A DNA stretch of 64,000 nt from the NCBI GenBank assembly GCA_045106765.1, contig JBGCFD010000005.1:1-64000 (forward strand). The letters are read 5' to 3'. Under the pieces are notes generated by a model. That model had not been told where the DNA came from and ran no database searches. It saw nothing but the letters and a program-made list of their open reading frames with translations. The position numbers were made by a program, and so were the translations under genes. Origin of the DNA: CAJQQY01 sp045106765. Its GTDB lineage: Bacteria > Bacteroidota > Bacteroidia > Chitinophagales > Saprospiraceae. Shown piece by piece: positions 55,224-64,000 of the stretch (position 1 is its first letter; each line of letters starts with the position of its first letter).

Positions 55224-56912
55224 ATGAGAGATTCAAACCAAAACGTATGGTATATTATACCTATTCTTACCCTTATTTTTTCCATAAATATAAACGCACA
55301 AACTCTTTTAGAGCCAACCTTAGGAGCTAATGATACTTATACTTTTACTATAACAGATGTAGAAAGTGAAGATTTAATTTACTTTAGATTTTCTGATGGA
55401 AATCATATGACTACTATGGTGCCAGACGATGGAACTAGTGTAAGTGTTGAAAGGCAATTCTACAATATAGGTGATTATGAAGTTAAAGCGTATGTTGCAA
55501 AAAAAGGAGGTACTTTAGGAATTACTTCTAATACTCAAGGCATTTCAACATATACAGATTGTACCTCTTGCCTTCCTCCATTAATTGGTATGGGATCAGA
55601 GCAAAATTTACTCCTTTCCACAAGTTGGAATTCATTTTTTCTTGAAGGGATAGGAGGCGAAATAGAAAGTTTTGAAGATGAGATAACCGCAATGACTACT
55701 CCAACTGATGAATCATGGTTTTTTTTAAATACTACATTGCAAAAGACTTCAGCTTTATTAGACGGAAGTGTTTTACGAATTTATTTTCCGCATATAGAAT
55801 ATGATATTCAAGGAGTAATCATAAACAACAAATGGATAGAATTTACCAATTACGAATCTGAAACAAGTTACTTTCCTGAGAATTTTGATTTAGTATCTGA
55901 GGTGGTTCATAATCCTGATGGGCGTGTTGATTTTTCTTTAGAAAGAGAAATTCAGTTCCAAGAAAATATCTACCTTATTGTAAAGGGAGAACCTGCAAGT
56001 TTTGAAGATGAATTATTTTTCTCTGCAGAATTGGTTAAGCAAAGAAAAAAGAATCAACTTACTGTAATTGAACAAAACTATTTAGCTATAAAACCAACTC
56101 AACAACCTCATGACCCAAATAACATAGCATCAGAAACGCCTGATAATAGTTGTTTAGAAGATATTAATACTTACCATGTTAATTTTCAAAATTTAGGAGA
56201 AGGCTATGCTAGTATTGTTGACGTTGAGGTTTTTATAGATGATGTTTTTCTTAATACTTTGTCCCTTGATAACATTGAAACAAGTCATCCAGATTTTTTA
56301 GAGTCTTCCGTTCAAATTACTCCCAATTCTTTAAAGTTTAGATTTAATAATATTAACCTTCCGGGAGTTACACAGAATATTCCAACCACTTATCCTTATA
56401 ATTCTACAATGGGTTGGATAAAATTTGACTTAGCTCTTCATGATTGTTTACCCCAAATACCGTTAACCATGGATTGGATAAATACAACTGGGACAATTTA
56501 TTTTTATGGTTCAGGTACATTTATTCAAGAGACACCAATGAATATACTTCAACATAAACCACCTTGTCAATTTCCTTGTACACTTGGTAGAGTAGATAAT
56601 GGAAGTGACCTCATATCTATTCCAAACAATGGGGTATCTTTTCTTGACGAGGATATACCATTTGAGATCAGCGGCTACCCCACAATTGTTAATGACGAAT
56701 ATTTTATCAAAACATCAAATCTTGAAAAAGGAAGTTCATTGCATTTAGATGTAGTTGATCTTTCAGGAAAAGTTTGGCAGACAAAAAACATTCAGATTGA
56801 AAATTTGAATTCAGAAGAAAGTATAGATATCTCAAAACTTCCAAGTGGAGTTTATTTTGTCAAAATAGAATATAATCAAAGTGTAAATATTTTAAAATTG
56901 ATCAAAATATAA
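55224..56912 (+). CDS. Secreted PKD-like protein with T9SS type A sorting domain
   Basis: The 562-residue protein has a signal peptide (IIPILTLIFSININAQ), a PKD/Ig-like first domain (about residues 40-100), a large middle part that I do not recognise with two Cys-containing segments (TDCTSCLPP and PPCQFPCTLG), and a C-terminal Por_Secre-type sorting domain (LHLDVVDLSGKVWQTKNI and ISKLPSGVYFVKIEY). It is exported by the type IX system. The stop codon is one base from the ATG of the CHAT gene, so the two are almost certainly translated together. The middle part could be the binding or sensing partner of the protease. Confidence 0.85.
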   Translation: MRDSNQNVWYIIPILTLIFSININAQTLLEPTLGANDTYTFTITDVESEDLIYFRFSDGNHMTTMVPDDGTSVSVERQFYNIGDYEVKAYVAKKGGTLGITSNTQGISTYTDCTSCLPPLIGMGSEQNLLLSTSWNSFFLEGIGGEIESFEDEITAMTTPTDESWFFLNTTLQKTSALLDGSVLRIYFPHIEYDIQGVIINNKWIEFTNYESETSYFPENFDLVSEVVHNPDGRVDFSLEREIQFQENIYLIVKGEPASFEDELFFSAELVKQRKKNQLTVIEQNYLAIKPTQQPHDPNNIASETPDNSCLEDINTYHVNFQNLGEGYASIVDVEVFIDDVFLNTLSLDNIETSHPDFLESSVQITPNSLKFRFNNINLPGVTQNIPTTYPYNSTMGWIKFDLALHDCLPQIPLTMDWINTTGTIYFYGSGTFIQETPMNILQHKPPCQFPCTLGRVDNGSDLISIPNNGVSFLDEDIPFEISGYPTIVNDEYFIKTSNLEKGSSLHLDVVDLSGKVWQTKNIQIENLNSEESIDISKLPSGVYFVKIEYNQSVNILKLIKI

Positions 56913-56913
56913 G

Positions 56914-59781
56914 ATGAGCAGCAATCACGTCCGATATATATACATTATATTAATTACATGGGGAGTTTGTCTTTTCAAACTTCCCATATCCTTTTCCCAA
57001 ACCCCAACTGAGTCCATTGGAATTCAAAATTTAAACCTTGCGAAAAAATTAAGTGAGGAAAATAAAATTAATGCTTCCAATGAAAAGGCATTGTTGGCGA
57101 TAGATTTTTTTTATAAAAATAATAATTGGGAATCTTGGGCGAATGCTTATATCCAAATATATGATAATGCAAGATTATCCGATACTCCGAAAGATTTAAC
57201 TTGGGCAAATTCAAAATTTGAAATAGCAGAAAGAAACATCAAGGAAAACTCAGATATTTCTAATGAGGCAATTGCTGATATTTTTTCACGTATTGCATAT
57301 TTGCAACAAAATCTTGGTCAATATGGAGAAGCAATTACCTACTACCAAAAAACTTTCTCATATGCTGAGGAAACTAAAGACGAACTTTTTCTATGTAAAT
57401 TATATGGTAGTGCAGGTGTTGCCTATTGGATGATTGGCGATGACAAAAGATCAATCAACTACAATGAGAAAGCTTTAAGACTAGCCCATAATCTTGAAAT
57501 TGATTGGTTGATTATTCATATTACCAATAGTTTAGCTGATGCTTGGAGGACTGTTGACATTCAAAAATCTATTCCTCTCTATCAACAATCTCTTGAACTT
57601 GATCCTAATAATTCTGAGACTCATATGCTTTTATCTAAAGCTATAATTGAAAGTGAAGGGGACGCTAATCAAGCATTAGTATCTGCTCAAAAAGGTTGGG
57701 AATACGCAGATAATGATTTTGCAAAATCTGACGCGCTTCACCAATTAGGAAGAGTTTATCATTATAAAGGAAATTATCTGAACTCGATTAAATATTATAA
57801 CAATGCTCTTCCGTATGCGGAAAAATCCTATGGAGAATCAAATCCTGAGTACATCAAAATATTTTATTTTATTGGAAACACATATTTAGAGAATCAAGAA
57901 ATTGATCAAGCACTTTTGAATTATAATAAAGTTTTAGATAATTTATTATCACTTTTTACTCCCACATCAATAGAGGATTTTCCCAAAAAAGAAGATTTCA
58001 CCAATACCAGTTTATGGATACTAGAAGCACTCATCGGAAAATGTAAGGCCTTCCAAAAAAAATATTTGATTTCAAATAACAAAAAGGATTTGGAAAGAGC
58101 TTTAAGTGCGGCAGAGCTTGGGATTTATTATTTACAAAAAATAAAATTGAGATACTCGGAAGATGACTCTAAATATTACCTAAGTGATAATTATTATTCA
58201 ACCATCGGAGATGCAATGGAAATTGCTTTCCAATTAGAAGAAATCGATCCAGGCAATCAATACTGGGAAAATGCTTTTCAGCTCTGCGCTCAATCTAAAG
58301 CTATTGTTTTGGCAGAAACTCTTTATAGAAAAGAGTTAAAGAATTTATCAGGTGTTCCCAATAGTTTTTTGAATCAAGAAAAAAAGATTTATAATCAAAT
58401 TGCTTATTGGGAGAAAAAAATATCAGAAACTGTTGATCTTGAAAAGATAGATACAAAAAAAGATAGTTTATTTTTGGCAAAGAGCGCGCTAGAAAAATTG
58501 GAACAAAAAATAGAAGACTCTTTTCCTGAATTTGCAAAAGCAAAATTTGATTATAACCTCACTAGAAATGTTGCGAGCGTACAAAAAGAAATTCCTGATA
58601 GCTCTTTACTTATTGAGTATTTTATATCAGATAACTTTATGTACACTTTTTTGATTGATCAGGATACTTTTTGGACAAATGTACAAGAATACGATCCTTC
58701 CTTTGACAAAAATATTAAATCCTTTATTCGCTCAATTAGTGATTGGAATTTTGTTGAGGATTCCTCTGCTTATGCGTCTCAATTATTTTTAGAGTCAAGT
58801 CATTGGATTTACAAAAAAGTATTATCAGAAAATTTATCAGAAGACACCTATAAAAATTTGATCATCGTACCAGATCAATTACTTAGTTTGATTCCTTTTG
58901 AAGCTTTATTATCTGAATCTTTTGAAGGTACTTGGATAGATAGAGATATCCCTTTTTTAATTAAGGACTATTCCATCAGTTATCGTTTTTCTTCTATTTT
59001 TTATCCAAAGAATCCTAACAGAAATTTAGATAATTGGGGTGGATTTGGTGTAGAATTTAATGATCAAAATGAGTTAGATTATTTGACAAATAATTATGAA
59101 GGACTTGCGTTAAGAAATAATGGTCAGTTACCTTTTGCAGGTGACGAAATAAATACAATTGGGGAATTTTTTGATGGAAATATTTGGCTCAATAAAGATG
59201 CAACAAGAGAGAATTTTATAGAAAATGCTGAAGAGTATGACATACTCCATTTAGCTACTCATGCTGTGATTGATAAAAAAGATCCATTAAAATCTAAGAT
59301 CATTTTTGCAAATTCAATTATTGATGACAACCCTGTTGTTTATGCACATGAGATTTACAGTCTTCAGTTAAATGCTGGTTTAACTGTTTTGAGTGCATGT
59401 AGCTCTGGAACTGGCAGTTATAAAAGAGGTGAAGGTATAATGAGTCTTGCAAGAGCATTTACCTTTGCTGGATGTCCAAGTGTGGTGATGAGTCTATGGA
59501 ATGTTTCTGATCAAGCTACTTCAAATTTAATGACTGATTTTTATCAGAATTTAAAACAAGGTTCAACAAAAGATGAAGCGCTTCGTCAATCAAAATTAAG
59601 CTATCTTAATTCTACTACATCTGAATATACCAAACCAATTTATTGGGCAAGTTTTGTAGCCGTTGGAGATATGAATCCTATGTTAATTTCAGATTCATCA
59701 AGTTTTCCATTTTGGAAAATACTTTTGTCAATATTTTTAATCGCTTTTTTAGGTTATTTTATTATTTCAAGAATTCGTTGA
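56914..59781 (+). CDS. TPR-CHAT protease, membrane-anchored
   Basis: The 955-residue protein has an N-terminal hydrophobic signal (YIYIILITWGVCLFKLPIS), multiple tetratricopeptide repeats (about 100-460, for example SRIAYLQQNLGQYGEAITYYQK), a helical linker and a C-terminal CHAT (caspase HetF associated with TPR) domain. The catalytic dyad is intact: His783 in HLATHA and Cys829 in LSACSSG, followed by SVVMSLWNVSDQAT. The last 23 residues form a membrane helix with a basic end. With signal peptide and C-terminal anchor, the protease should face the periplasm. It is cotranscribed with the T9SS protein and converges on a sigma/TPR pair, overlapping that TPR gene by 28 bases. Confidence 0.92.
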   Translation: MSSNHVRYIYIILITWGVCLFKLPISFSQTPTESIGIQNLNLAKKLSEENKINASNEKALLAIDFFYKNNNWESWANAYIQIYDNARLSDTPKDLTWANSKFEIAERNIKENSDISNEAIADIFSRIAYLQQNLGQYGEAITYYQKTFSYAEETKDELFLCKLYGSAGVAYWMIGDDKRSINYNEKALRLAHNLEIDWLIIHITNSLADAWRTVDIQKSIPLYQQSLELDPNNSETHMLLSKAIIESEGDANQALVSAQKGWEYADNDFAKSDALHQLGRVYHYKGNYLNSIKYYNNALPYAEKSYGESNPEYIKIFYFIGNTYLENQEIDQALLNYNKVLDNLLSLFTPTSIEDFPKKEDFTNTSLWILEALIGKCKAFQKKYLISNNKKDLERALSAAELGIYYLQKIKLRYSEDDSKYYLSDNYYSTIGDAMEIAFQLEEIDPGNQYWENAFQLCAQSKAIVLAETLYRKELKNLSGVPNSFLNQEKKIYNQIAYWEKKISETVDLEKIDTKKDSLFLAKSALEKLEQKIEDSFPEFAKAKFDYNLTRNVASVQKEIPDSSLLIEYFISDNFMYTFLIDQDTFWTNVQEYDPSFDKNIKSFIRSISDWNFVEDSSAYASQLFLESSHWIYKKVLSENLSEDTYKNLIIVPDQLLSLIPFEALLSESFEGTWIDRDIPFLIKDYSISYRFSSIFYPKNPNRNLDNWGGFGVEFNDQNELDYLTNNYEGLALRNNGQLPFAGDEINTIGEFFDGNIWLNKDATRENFIENAEEYDILHLATHAVIDKKDPLKSKIIFANSIIDDNPVVYAHEIYSLQLNAGLTVLSACSSGTGSYKRGEGIMSLARAFTFAGCPSVVMSLWNVSDQATSNLMTDFYQNLKQGSTKDEALRQSKLSYLNSTTSEYTKPIYWASFVAVGDMNPMLISDSSSFPFWKILLSIFLIAFLGYFIISRIR

Positions 59782-60440
59782 GCATCCTCGATTTTTCTGC
59801 TGCTTTTACTTTCTAGTATTTCGTTAAGGAAAATTCTTGCTTTTGAATTATCTCCTTCCATAATATAACAAAGTGATAAAAACCATTGGATCTCATCTGT
59901 GAAGTAATTAGCATCTATCTCTTGGACTTGTGTAAATACTTCAATTGCATTTTTATACTTAGGATTTTGTTGGTACACTAAACATAATCCCATTAAAAAA
60001 TAATCTTTTTTTCCTGCCTCACCTTGATTCTCAATAGTTTGCAAATAATCAATAGCTCGATTATATTGCTGATTATTATAAGCCTCAATAGCCATACCTC
60101 TGGTAGCTTGAATATTGATCTTGCCTCTTCGATATTCATCTGAAGCAAATGGTTTCTCTAAATACTGAAGTGCTAATTCTTTTGGAGAATCGGAATACTG
60201 ATTGGAAAAAAGATATCCACCAGCTGTGATCAAAATTAAAAAAGAAGCAGCTATCAAAAACCATTTTCTTTTAATAATTCTTGGAGAACGAGTCACACCA
60301 TTTTTGGCTAAGATATCGGTATACTCCTTACTTTTTTCTCGGTCAAACTTTTGATTAATAAAGTGTTGAGCATGCTCTTCCCATCTTTCGTAAGATAATT
60401 CTCCTTTTAAATTTTCCTGTTGAAATTTTTTTAAATTCAT
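59754..60440 (-). CDS. Single-pass TPR membrane protein, putative anti-sigma factor
   Basis: The 228-residue protein has a charged N-terminal part (residues 1-58), a membrane helix (RKWFLIAASFLILITAGGYLF, first residue 58) and a periplasmic part with three TPR-like helices pairs (AIEAYNNQQYNRAIDYLQTI; YKNAIEVFTQVQEIDANYF). The layout, with a cytoplasmic N-domain and an extracytoplasmic sensing part, and its place 40 bases after an ECF sigma gene, are those of anti-sigma factors, though a zinc-binding ZAS motif is not visible. TPR domains bind peptides or other TPR proteins, so the CHAT protein is a possible partner. Confidence 0.82.
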   Translation of the reverse strand: MNLKKFQQENLKGELSYERWEEHAQHFINQKFDREKSKEYTDILAKNGVTRSPRIIKRKWFLIAASFLILITAGGYLFSNQYSDSPKELALQYLEKPFASDEYRRGKINIQATRGMAIEAYNNQQYNRAIDYLQTIENQGEAGKKDYFLMGLCLVYQQNPKYKNAIEVFTQVQEIDANYFTDEIQWFLSLCYIMEGDNSKARIFLNEILESKSSRKIEDAQRILEIIK

Positions 60441-60480
60441 TTGTATAATTAGATTATGGAATTGAATAACGATTTAATAA

Positions 60481-61056
60481 TTACTTTTCGAATAACTCAA
60501 AAAAGAAAGTTCGCAGTTTTTTCAAACACCTTTCTTTACGTTTTCGAGTATTAGCAGTTGATGAATCATTTAAGATTTCAGTTAATTTTTTTAATTCTAA
60601 TTTGTCATAATAAAACCCCTTGAGCAATTCTTTACAAGGTGGTCCAAGTTTAGCCCAAGCCTTCTCTAATTGAGTCATAGTTTCATCATCAAAAGTAGAA
60701 GCTTCCGATTCTTCTGGTTCGGGGACAATCTCCATTGAGTATTCTTTTTTCCTCGAATTGGTTTTTATATATCTAGTGACAGACATTCTAATAAAATAAT
60801 TATTAAGATTACCATAAGATATTTTTCCCTCAATTAACATTTGCCTCATTCTTAGTAACGCCCACATTACACAATCATAAGCATCCTCATGACTTGCATT
60901 ATACTTTGCTTTTAGTATGTTTTGATTTTTCTTAAAAAAGGAAACAAAAATTTTTTCAAATAACAATTCATTTCCATTTTGAAGATCATGAACCAGTTGA
61001 TTAAATTTTCCCTCTGTAAGTCCAATGTTTTTTTGAGTATTGGAGTTTATTGCCAT
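60481..61056 (-). CDS. ECF-type RNA polymerase sigma factor
   Basis: The 191-residue protein fits sigma70 regions 2 and 4. Region 2: LTEGKFNQLVHDLQNGNELLFEKIFVSF, then KYNASHEDAYDCVMWALLRMRQ and YFIRMSVTRYIKTNSRKKEY. Region 4: AKLGPPCKELLKGFYYDKLELKKLTEILNDSS and ANTRKRKERCLKKLR (recognition helix). It should direct RNA polymerase to a limited set of promoters. The start 13 residues are a little longer than in family members. It is directly upstream of the TPR membrane protein and divergent from the secreted protein at 61276, which may be its target. Confidence 0.87.
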   Translation of the reverse strand: MAINSNTQKNIGLTEGKFNQLVHDLQNGNELLFEKIFVSFFKKNQNILKAKYNASHEDAYDCVMWALLRMRQMLIEGKISYGNLNNYFIRMSVTRYIKTNSRKKEYSMEIVPEPEESEASTFDDETMTQLEKAWAKLGPPCKELLKGFYYDKLELKKLTEILNDSSTANTRKRKERCLKKLRTFFFELFEK

Positions 61057-61275
61057 GTGCAGTTATATAGTTATTGAAGTTGTTTTTCTTTAAAGTATAT
61101 GTAAAACTAATCCAAAAAAAACCCATACGTGACAAGATTTTATGTAAAAAAAAAATCTTTTTTTAGAAGTGTCACAATCCAAAATTTTTGGGATTCAAAT
61201 AGCAACTGTCGACAACAATGGCGAATTGCTGAAAAGCCAAAAATAGAGTAAGCAGATATTTTTAAAAATCAAATC

Positions 61276-63117
61276 ATGAAAAAATTTAATACACTAAAAA
61301 CAAACAATCATTCTACCTATTCCTTTTTATTTACATTTTTGATGTTAGTTGTTTTTTCAAATAACCTTTCCTATGGGCAAATTACTGATTCAATCGAATT
61401 CGAAAATTTAGTAAAATTACATACTGAAATACCTGGCTGTGATAAAGCAGGAATCAGTAATGCTTCTTTTGTTGAATATCAAACTAGTATTTCTGCAGTT
61501 ATTGAATTTGGAAATACATTTGATAGAAATGTAATACTAAAAGATCCTAGCGGTCGTCCTTCCACTTTACAATTACAAAATAATCAATTAGTACTTACTG
61601 ACCTTTCCAAAGGAAAATCATATACTTTATCTGCAAAAAATTCTTGTGGAAAAGTTGAGGATGTTTTTAGCTTTACTCCAAGAGCAGGATTGAATGGTGA
61701 AAAGTCGGAGACTATTCAAGTTTCTAAAAAATTATTTAACCTTTTGACTTTTTTCAATAGTCAGAGAGAAGGTAGCCAATTACCATTATTCGACTACTTA
61801 AATAAAACCGCTCCTGAAGTTCATATCCTCGAAAAACTAGCTTACTACCAGCAGAGTATTATGGAAGGAAAACCTGTTGATGATAGAGACAAAGGAAAAT
61901 CTTTAATCACTAAACATAAAGGTGACGTTTCGTATGTTGGTTGTAGATGTTCAGTTTTGTCTTTAGCTGAAAACGTAAGTCCAGGAACTTATAATGCATT
62001 CTCTGAGCAAAATGAATATGTAGGTCAAACTACAATTAACTATGATTTTGATGATACGGGCGGAAATGCAAATGCTTTTAAAAATGGGTATAGCAATTCA
62101 ATTGGTGCTCACAAATATCAATATGCGCAAACTAATGGATGGAAACATAATCCTTGTACAGAAACAGTTTCTTATGATATTAATGGAAATGGTGATCAGC
62201 AAAATTGGCCTAATATTTCTAAGCTCTCACTTCATCTAATTTGTAATGATGGTAATGAAATGCCTGAAAATTGTGGTTGTGAAAAACAAATAGCTTTTAG
62301 CTATCAGTATAATGCTACAACTAAAACTGTTACAAACATTTCAAGTGGCGGTTTGTGTGGTGGTCAAAGAAAAGCAAAAGCACAAGCAAAAGATATGTCA
62401 GTAGTTTATTGTGAATTGACTACACCTTCGACTGTTTTTGGTGAAGTAGGAGAAAGTATGGTACATATTATTGATGCGATGGAAGTAGAAACTAATGGCC
62501 AATGTGAATCTTCACTCAATCCTCAATTCTATTCAAACTTAGGATCTTTTGGTGATGTTTTATTAAATGAAACTGCTAATGCTCTTTACCTAGTTGAAAA
62601 TGGATTTTCAAGCGAAAACTTGGAGACGTCTGAATTATCTCTCGAGAACTTAGGTAATGCTTTAGATGCAGTAGCTGGTAATCATTACTTTGAGGAGACA
62701 GATTGTTCTGATGGAATTACTCAAGGTACAATGGAGGGAGATGTAACCGCATTTTTAATTCCAAATAGAACTATGAGTTTCATCATCAGAAGCAATGCAC
62801 AAACATATGCTAGTGGAAGAAGAAATTGGATGGCGAAAGGTATTGCTGGAAGTAATTTTGGAATGGGGCTCGTTGTCAAACCAGGTAATGGACAATCGTT
62901 ACCAAAATCATGTTGTACTCCATGGGCAGCTATTTATTCTGCATCAACTACAGATATGCGTGAGACGATTGGTTCTATGTTGCACTTGTTCGATATGGAT
63001 AACTGTTTAGAATGGATTGGAGGACATCCAAATACAGTTGGAGATTTTGGATCTTGTTTAAGACCAGCAACTATAAAAGAATGTGATGTCGAAATTAATG
63101 GCATTGGAAATGACTAA
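61276..63117 (+). CDS. Secreted protein of unknown function
   Basis: The 613-residue protein has a signal peptide (FLFTFLMLVVFSNNLSYGQ) followed by an Ig-like region (about residues 40-135) and a cysteine-rich middle (YVGCRCSVLSLAENVS; CGCEKQIAF; GGLCGGQRKAKAQAKD). The second half (SLGSFGDVLLNETANAL region and IPNRTMSFIIRSNAQTYASG) is beta-rich. I find no T9SS tail, so it may remain in the periplasm or be exported in another way. It is divergent from the sigma factor gene across a 219-base gap, which makes it a candidate sigma target. Confidence 0.72.
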   Translation: MKKFNTLKTNNHSTYSFLFTFLMLVVFSNNLSYGQITDSIEFENLVKLHTEIPGCDKAGISNASFVEYQTSISAVIEFGNTFDRNVILKDPSGRPSTLQLQNNQLVLTDLSKGKSYTLSAKNSCGKVEDVFSFTPRAGLNGEKSETIQVSKKLFNLLTFFNSQREGSQLPLFDYLNKTAPEVHILEKLAYYQQSIMEGKPVDDRDKGKSLITKHKGDVSYVGCRCSVLSLAENVSPGTYNAFSEQNEYVGQTTINYDFDDTGGNANAFKNGYSNSIGAHKYQYAQTNGWKHNPCTETVSYDINGNGDQQNWPNISKLSLHLICNDGNEMPENCGCEKQIAFSYQYNATTKTVTNISSGGLCGGQRKAKAQAKDMSVVYCELTTPSTVFGEVGESMVHIIDAMEVETNGQCESSLNPQFYSNLGSFGDVLLNETANALYLVENGFSSENLETSELSLENLGNALDAVAGNHYFEETDCSDGITQGTMEGDVTAFLIPNRTMSFIIRSNAQTYASGRRNWMAKGIAGSNFGMGLVVKPGNGQSLPKSCCTPWAAIYSASTTDMRETIGSMLHLFDMDNCLEWIGGHPNTVGDFGSCLRPATIKECDVEINGIGND

Positions 63118-63432
63118 CAAAAATTATATCACGACTTGATAGAAATATAAAGGAAAGTAAAGATTTTATTTTGGGAAGTTGTTCTTGTTACTATTCGCAA
63201 CCAAAACAAGAAATGAGAAATTGTTAAAGCCCAATAGGCGAAATGAATTCTAAACGGTAAAGCGAAAATATGAACTATTGACAATTTCATAGGAAGAATA
63301 AAATGGGTTTATTGTAGGAAATGCATTACTTAAGATTAGATTATTCCAAAACAATAATTTTGATCTTAGGTAGTGCTTTCTTAAAAAGAAAATCCTTCTT
63401 AGCTTTTATTTTTTTATTAAAAAAAGAATATC
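63118..63432. other. Intergenic region, no gene seen
   Basis: About 315 AT-rich bases between the two secreted-protein genes. I see no ORF, tRNA-like fold or terminator with a T tract. Confidence 0.4.
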
Positions 63433-63882
63433 ATGGAATTATTAAAAAATAAACATACATACATAAAGTTTATCTTCTCTCTACTTACTTTCCTTTCCAT
63501 TTTTGCATTTACAAATAACCACAATAAAGATGCGTTTAGCATTGAGGTTGGTTTGAGTTTTGGAAAAGGAATTAATTGTACAGGAAGAGGACTATGCACT
63601 TTTACAAATGCAGAAAGATCGTCGTCAACTGAATATGATGCACTTGGCTTCTATATAGTAGATGAAACTGGAAAAGCGACCTTGAAAATAGACAAGAATT
63701 CAATTAGCTATGCAAAAGCTGTGGAACAGTTTCCTGATGGCAAATTTGAAATATCTGAAAATTTAATCATGAAAAATAACAGTTTACAAAAATCTCCAAA
63801 AGGACAAATCCCTGTTCTTAAAAAAGGAAATTATATTGTAATAGAAAACAAAGATTTTATGATTATTGATTTTGACAAATAA
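63433..63882 (+). CDS. Small secreted protein of unknown function
   Basis: The 149-residue protein has a signal peptide (FIFSLLTFLSIFAFTNNH) and a mature domain with two cysteines (GKGINCTGRGLCTFTNAE) and several beta strands (GKATLKIDKNSISYAKAV). The last part (PVLKKGNYIVIENKDFMIIDF) is beta-rich. I do not recognise it. It follows the larger secreted protein and may belong to the same regulon. A hairpin terminator lies 44 bases past the stop. Confidence 0.72.
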   Translation: MELLKNKHTYIKFIFSLLTFLSIFAFTNNHNKDAFSIEVGLSFGKGINCTGRGLCTFTNAERSSSTEYDALGFYIVDETGKATLKIDKNSISYAKAVEQFPDGKFEISENLIMKNNSLQKSPKGQIPVLKKGNYIVIENKDFMIIDFDK

Positions 63883-63926
63883 CGCCTCATAAAAATGAAG
63901 GATAAAAACCTTAATTATTTAATTCC

Positions 63927-63960
63927 ATAAAACACCATTGAATCCTCTTTGGTGTTTTAT
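63927..63960 (+). terminator. Hairpin terminator near the right edge
   Basis: An 11-bp perfect stem (63927-63937 ATAAAACACCA with 63950-63960) has a 12-base loop and a T-rich 3' arm. It ends the transcript of the small secreted protein. Confidence 0.75.
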
Positions 63961-64000
63961 GCCAAAAAGAAATAACCATGATAAGTGATAAGAGAAAAAA

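Noticed and set aside
55224..61056. Type III-E CRISPR (Craspase) locus
   Set aside because: There is no gRAMP/Cas7-11, Csx30 or repeat array in the window; only the idea of CHAT plus sigma factor is shared.

Overview
The window comes from an AT-rich member of the Bacteroidota. Evidence seen directly: two secreted proteins end in type IX secretion sorting domains (one gliding-associated type B, one Por-type type A), there is a GldM-like protein, a large SusC/TonB-type outer-membrane barrel, starts with little Shine-Dalgarno signal, and a promoter of the Bacteroidota form (TTTG, about 18-19 bases, TAnnTTTG) upstream of a replication gene. The gene mix (TPR-CHAT proteins, many PKD/T9SS proteins) suggests Saprospiria or a neighbouring lineage, but that placement is inference. 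No rRNA, tRNA, insertion sequence or CRISPR array is visible.

Layout. 1-1667: the 5' part of a secreted subtilisin-like protease running off the left edge. 2218-14277: one long minus-strand surface-glycan locus. Four pseudaminic acid genes (pseB, pseC, pseF, pseI) lead into an asparagine-synthase-like enzyme, a hexapeptide acyltransferase, a flippase, a capsule-type transferase, a polymerase-like membrane protein and a glycosyltransferase. pseG and pseH are not in the window. A (TG)15 microsatellite lies 89 bases upstream of pseB and could make the locus phase variable. 14822-21287: a gliding/T9SS type B adhesin, a frameshifted GMC-type oxidoreductase with a small membrane partner, a lipoprotein and a glycosyltransferase. 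21724-31087: a cysteine-rich barrel protein, then a nine-gene minus-strand cluster for a form II carbon-monoxide-dehydrogenase-like molybdenum hydroxylase (CoxG, S, L and M types) with its MoxR and VWA maturation pair, plus SRPBCC and VF530 proteins and an inserted lipoprotein.

32575-38033: a plasmid-type replication and partition module: a LexA/S24-like small protein, an RHH DNA-binding protein, ParA, clustered TGCAGTTT repeats, about 16 iteron-like 21-mers, a Rep_3-type initiator and a KilA-N protein. It sits among genes that look chromosomal, so this may be a chromid or megaplasmid origin or an integrated plasmid. 38066-46480: Pif1-like helicase, an orphan GldM-like protein, an outer-membrane barrel protein and a short-chain dehydrogenase.

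46682-54621: a three-gene cassette made of a membrane protein with a C-terminal OB-fold, a flotillin, and a 1623-residue AAA+ ATPase. 55224-61056: a secreted T9SS protein and a TPR-CHAT protease convergent with an ECF-type sigma factor and a single-pass TPR membrane protein. I read this as a possible protease-controlled sigma/anti-sigma signalling module and consider it, with the ATPase-flotillin cassette and the iteron origin, the most interesting content. 61276-63882: two secreted proteins of unknown function.
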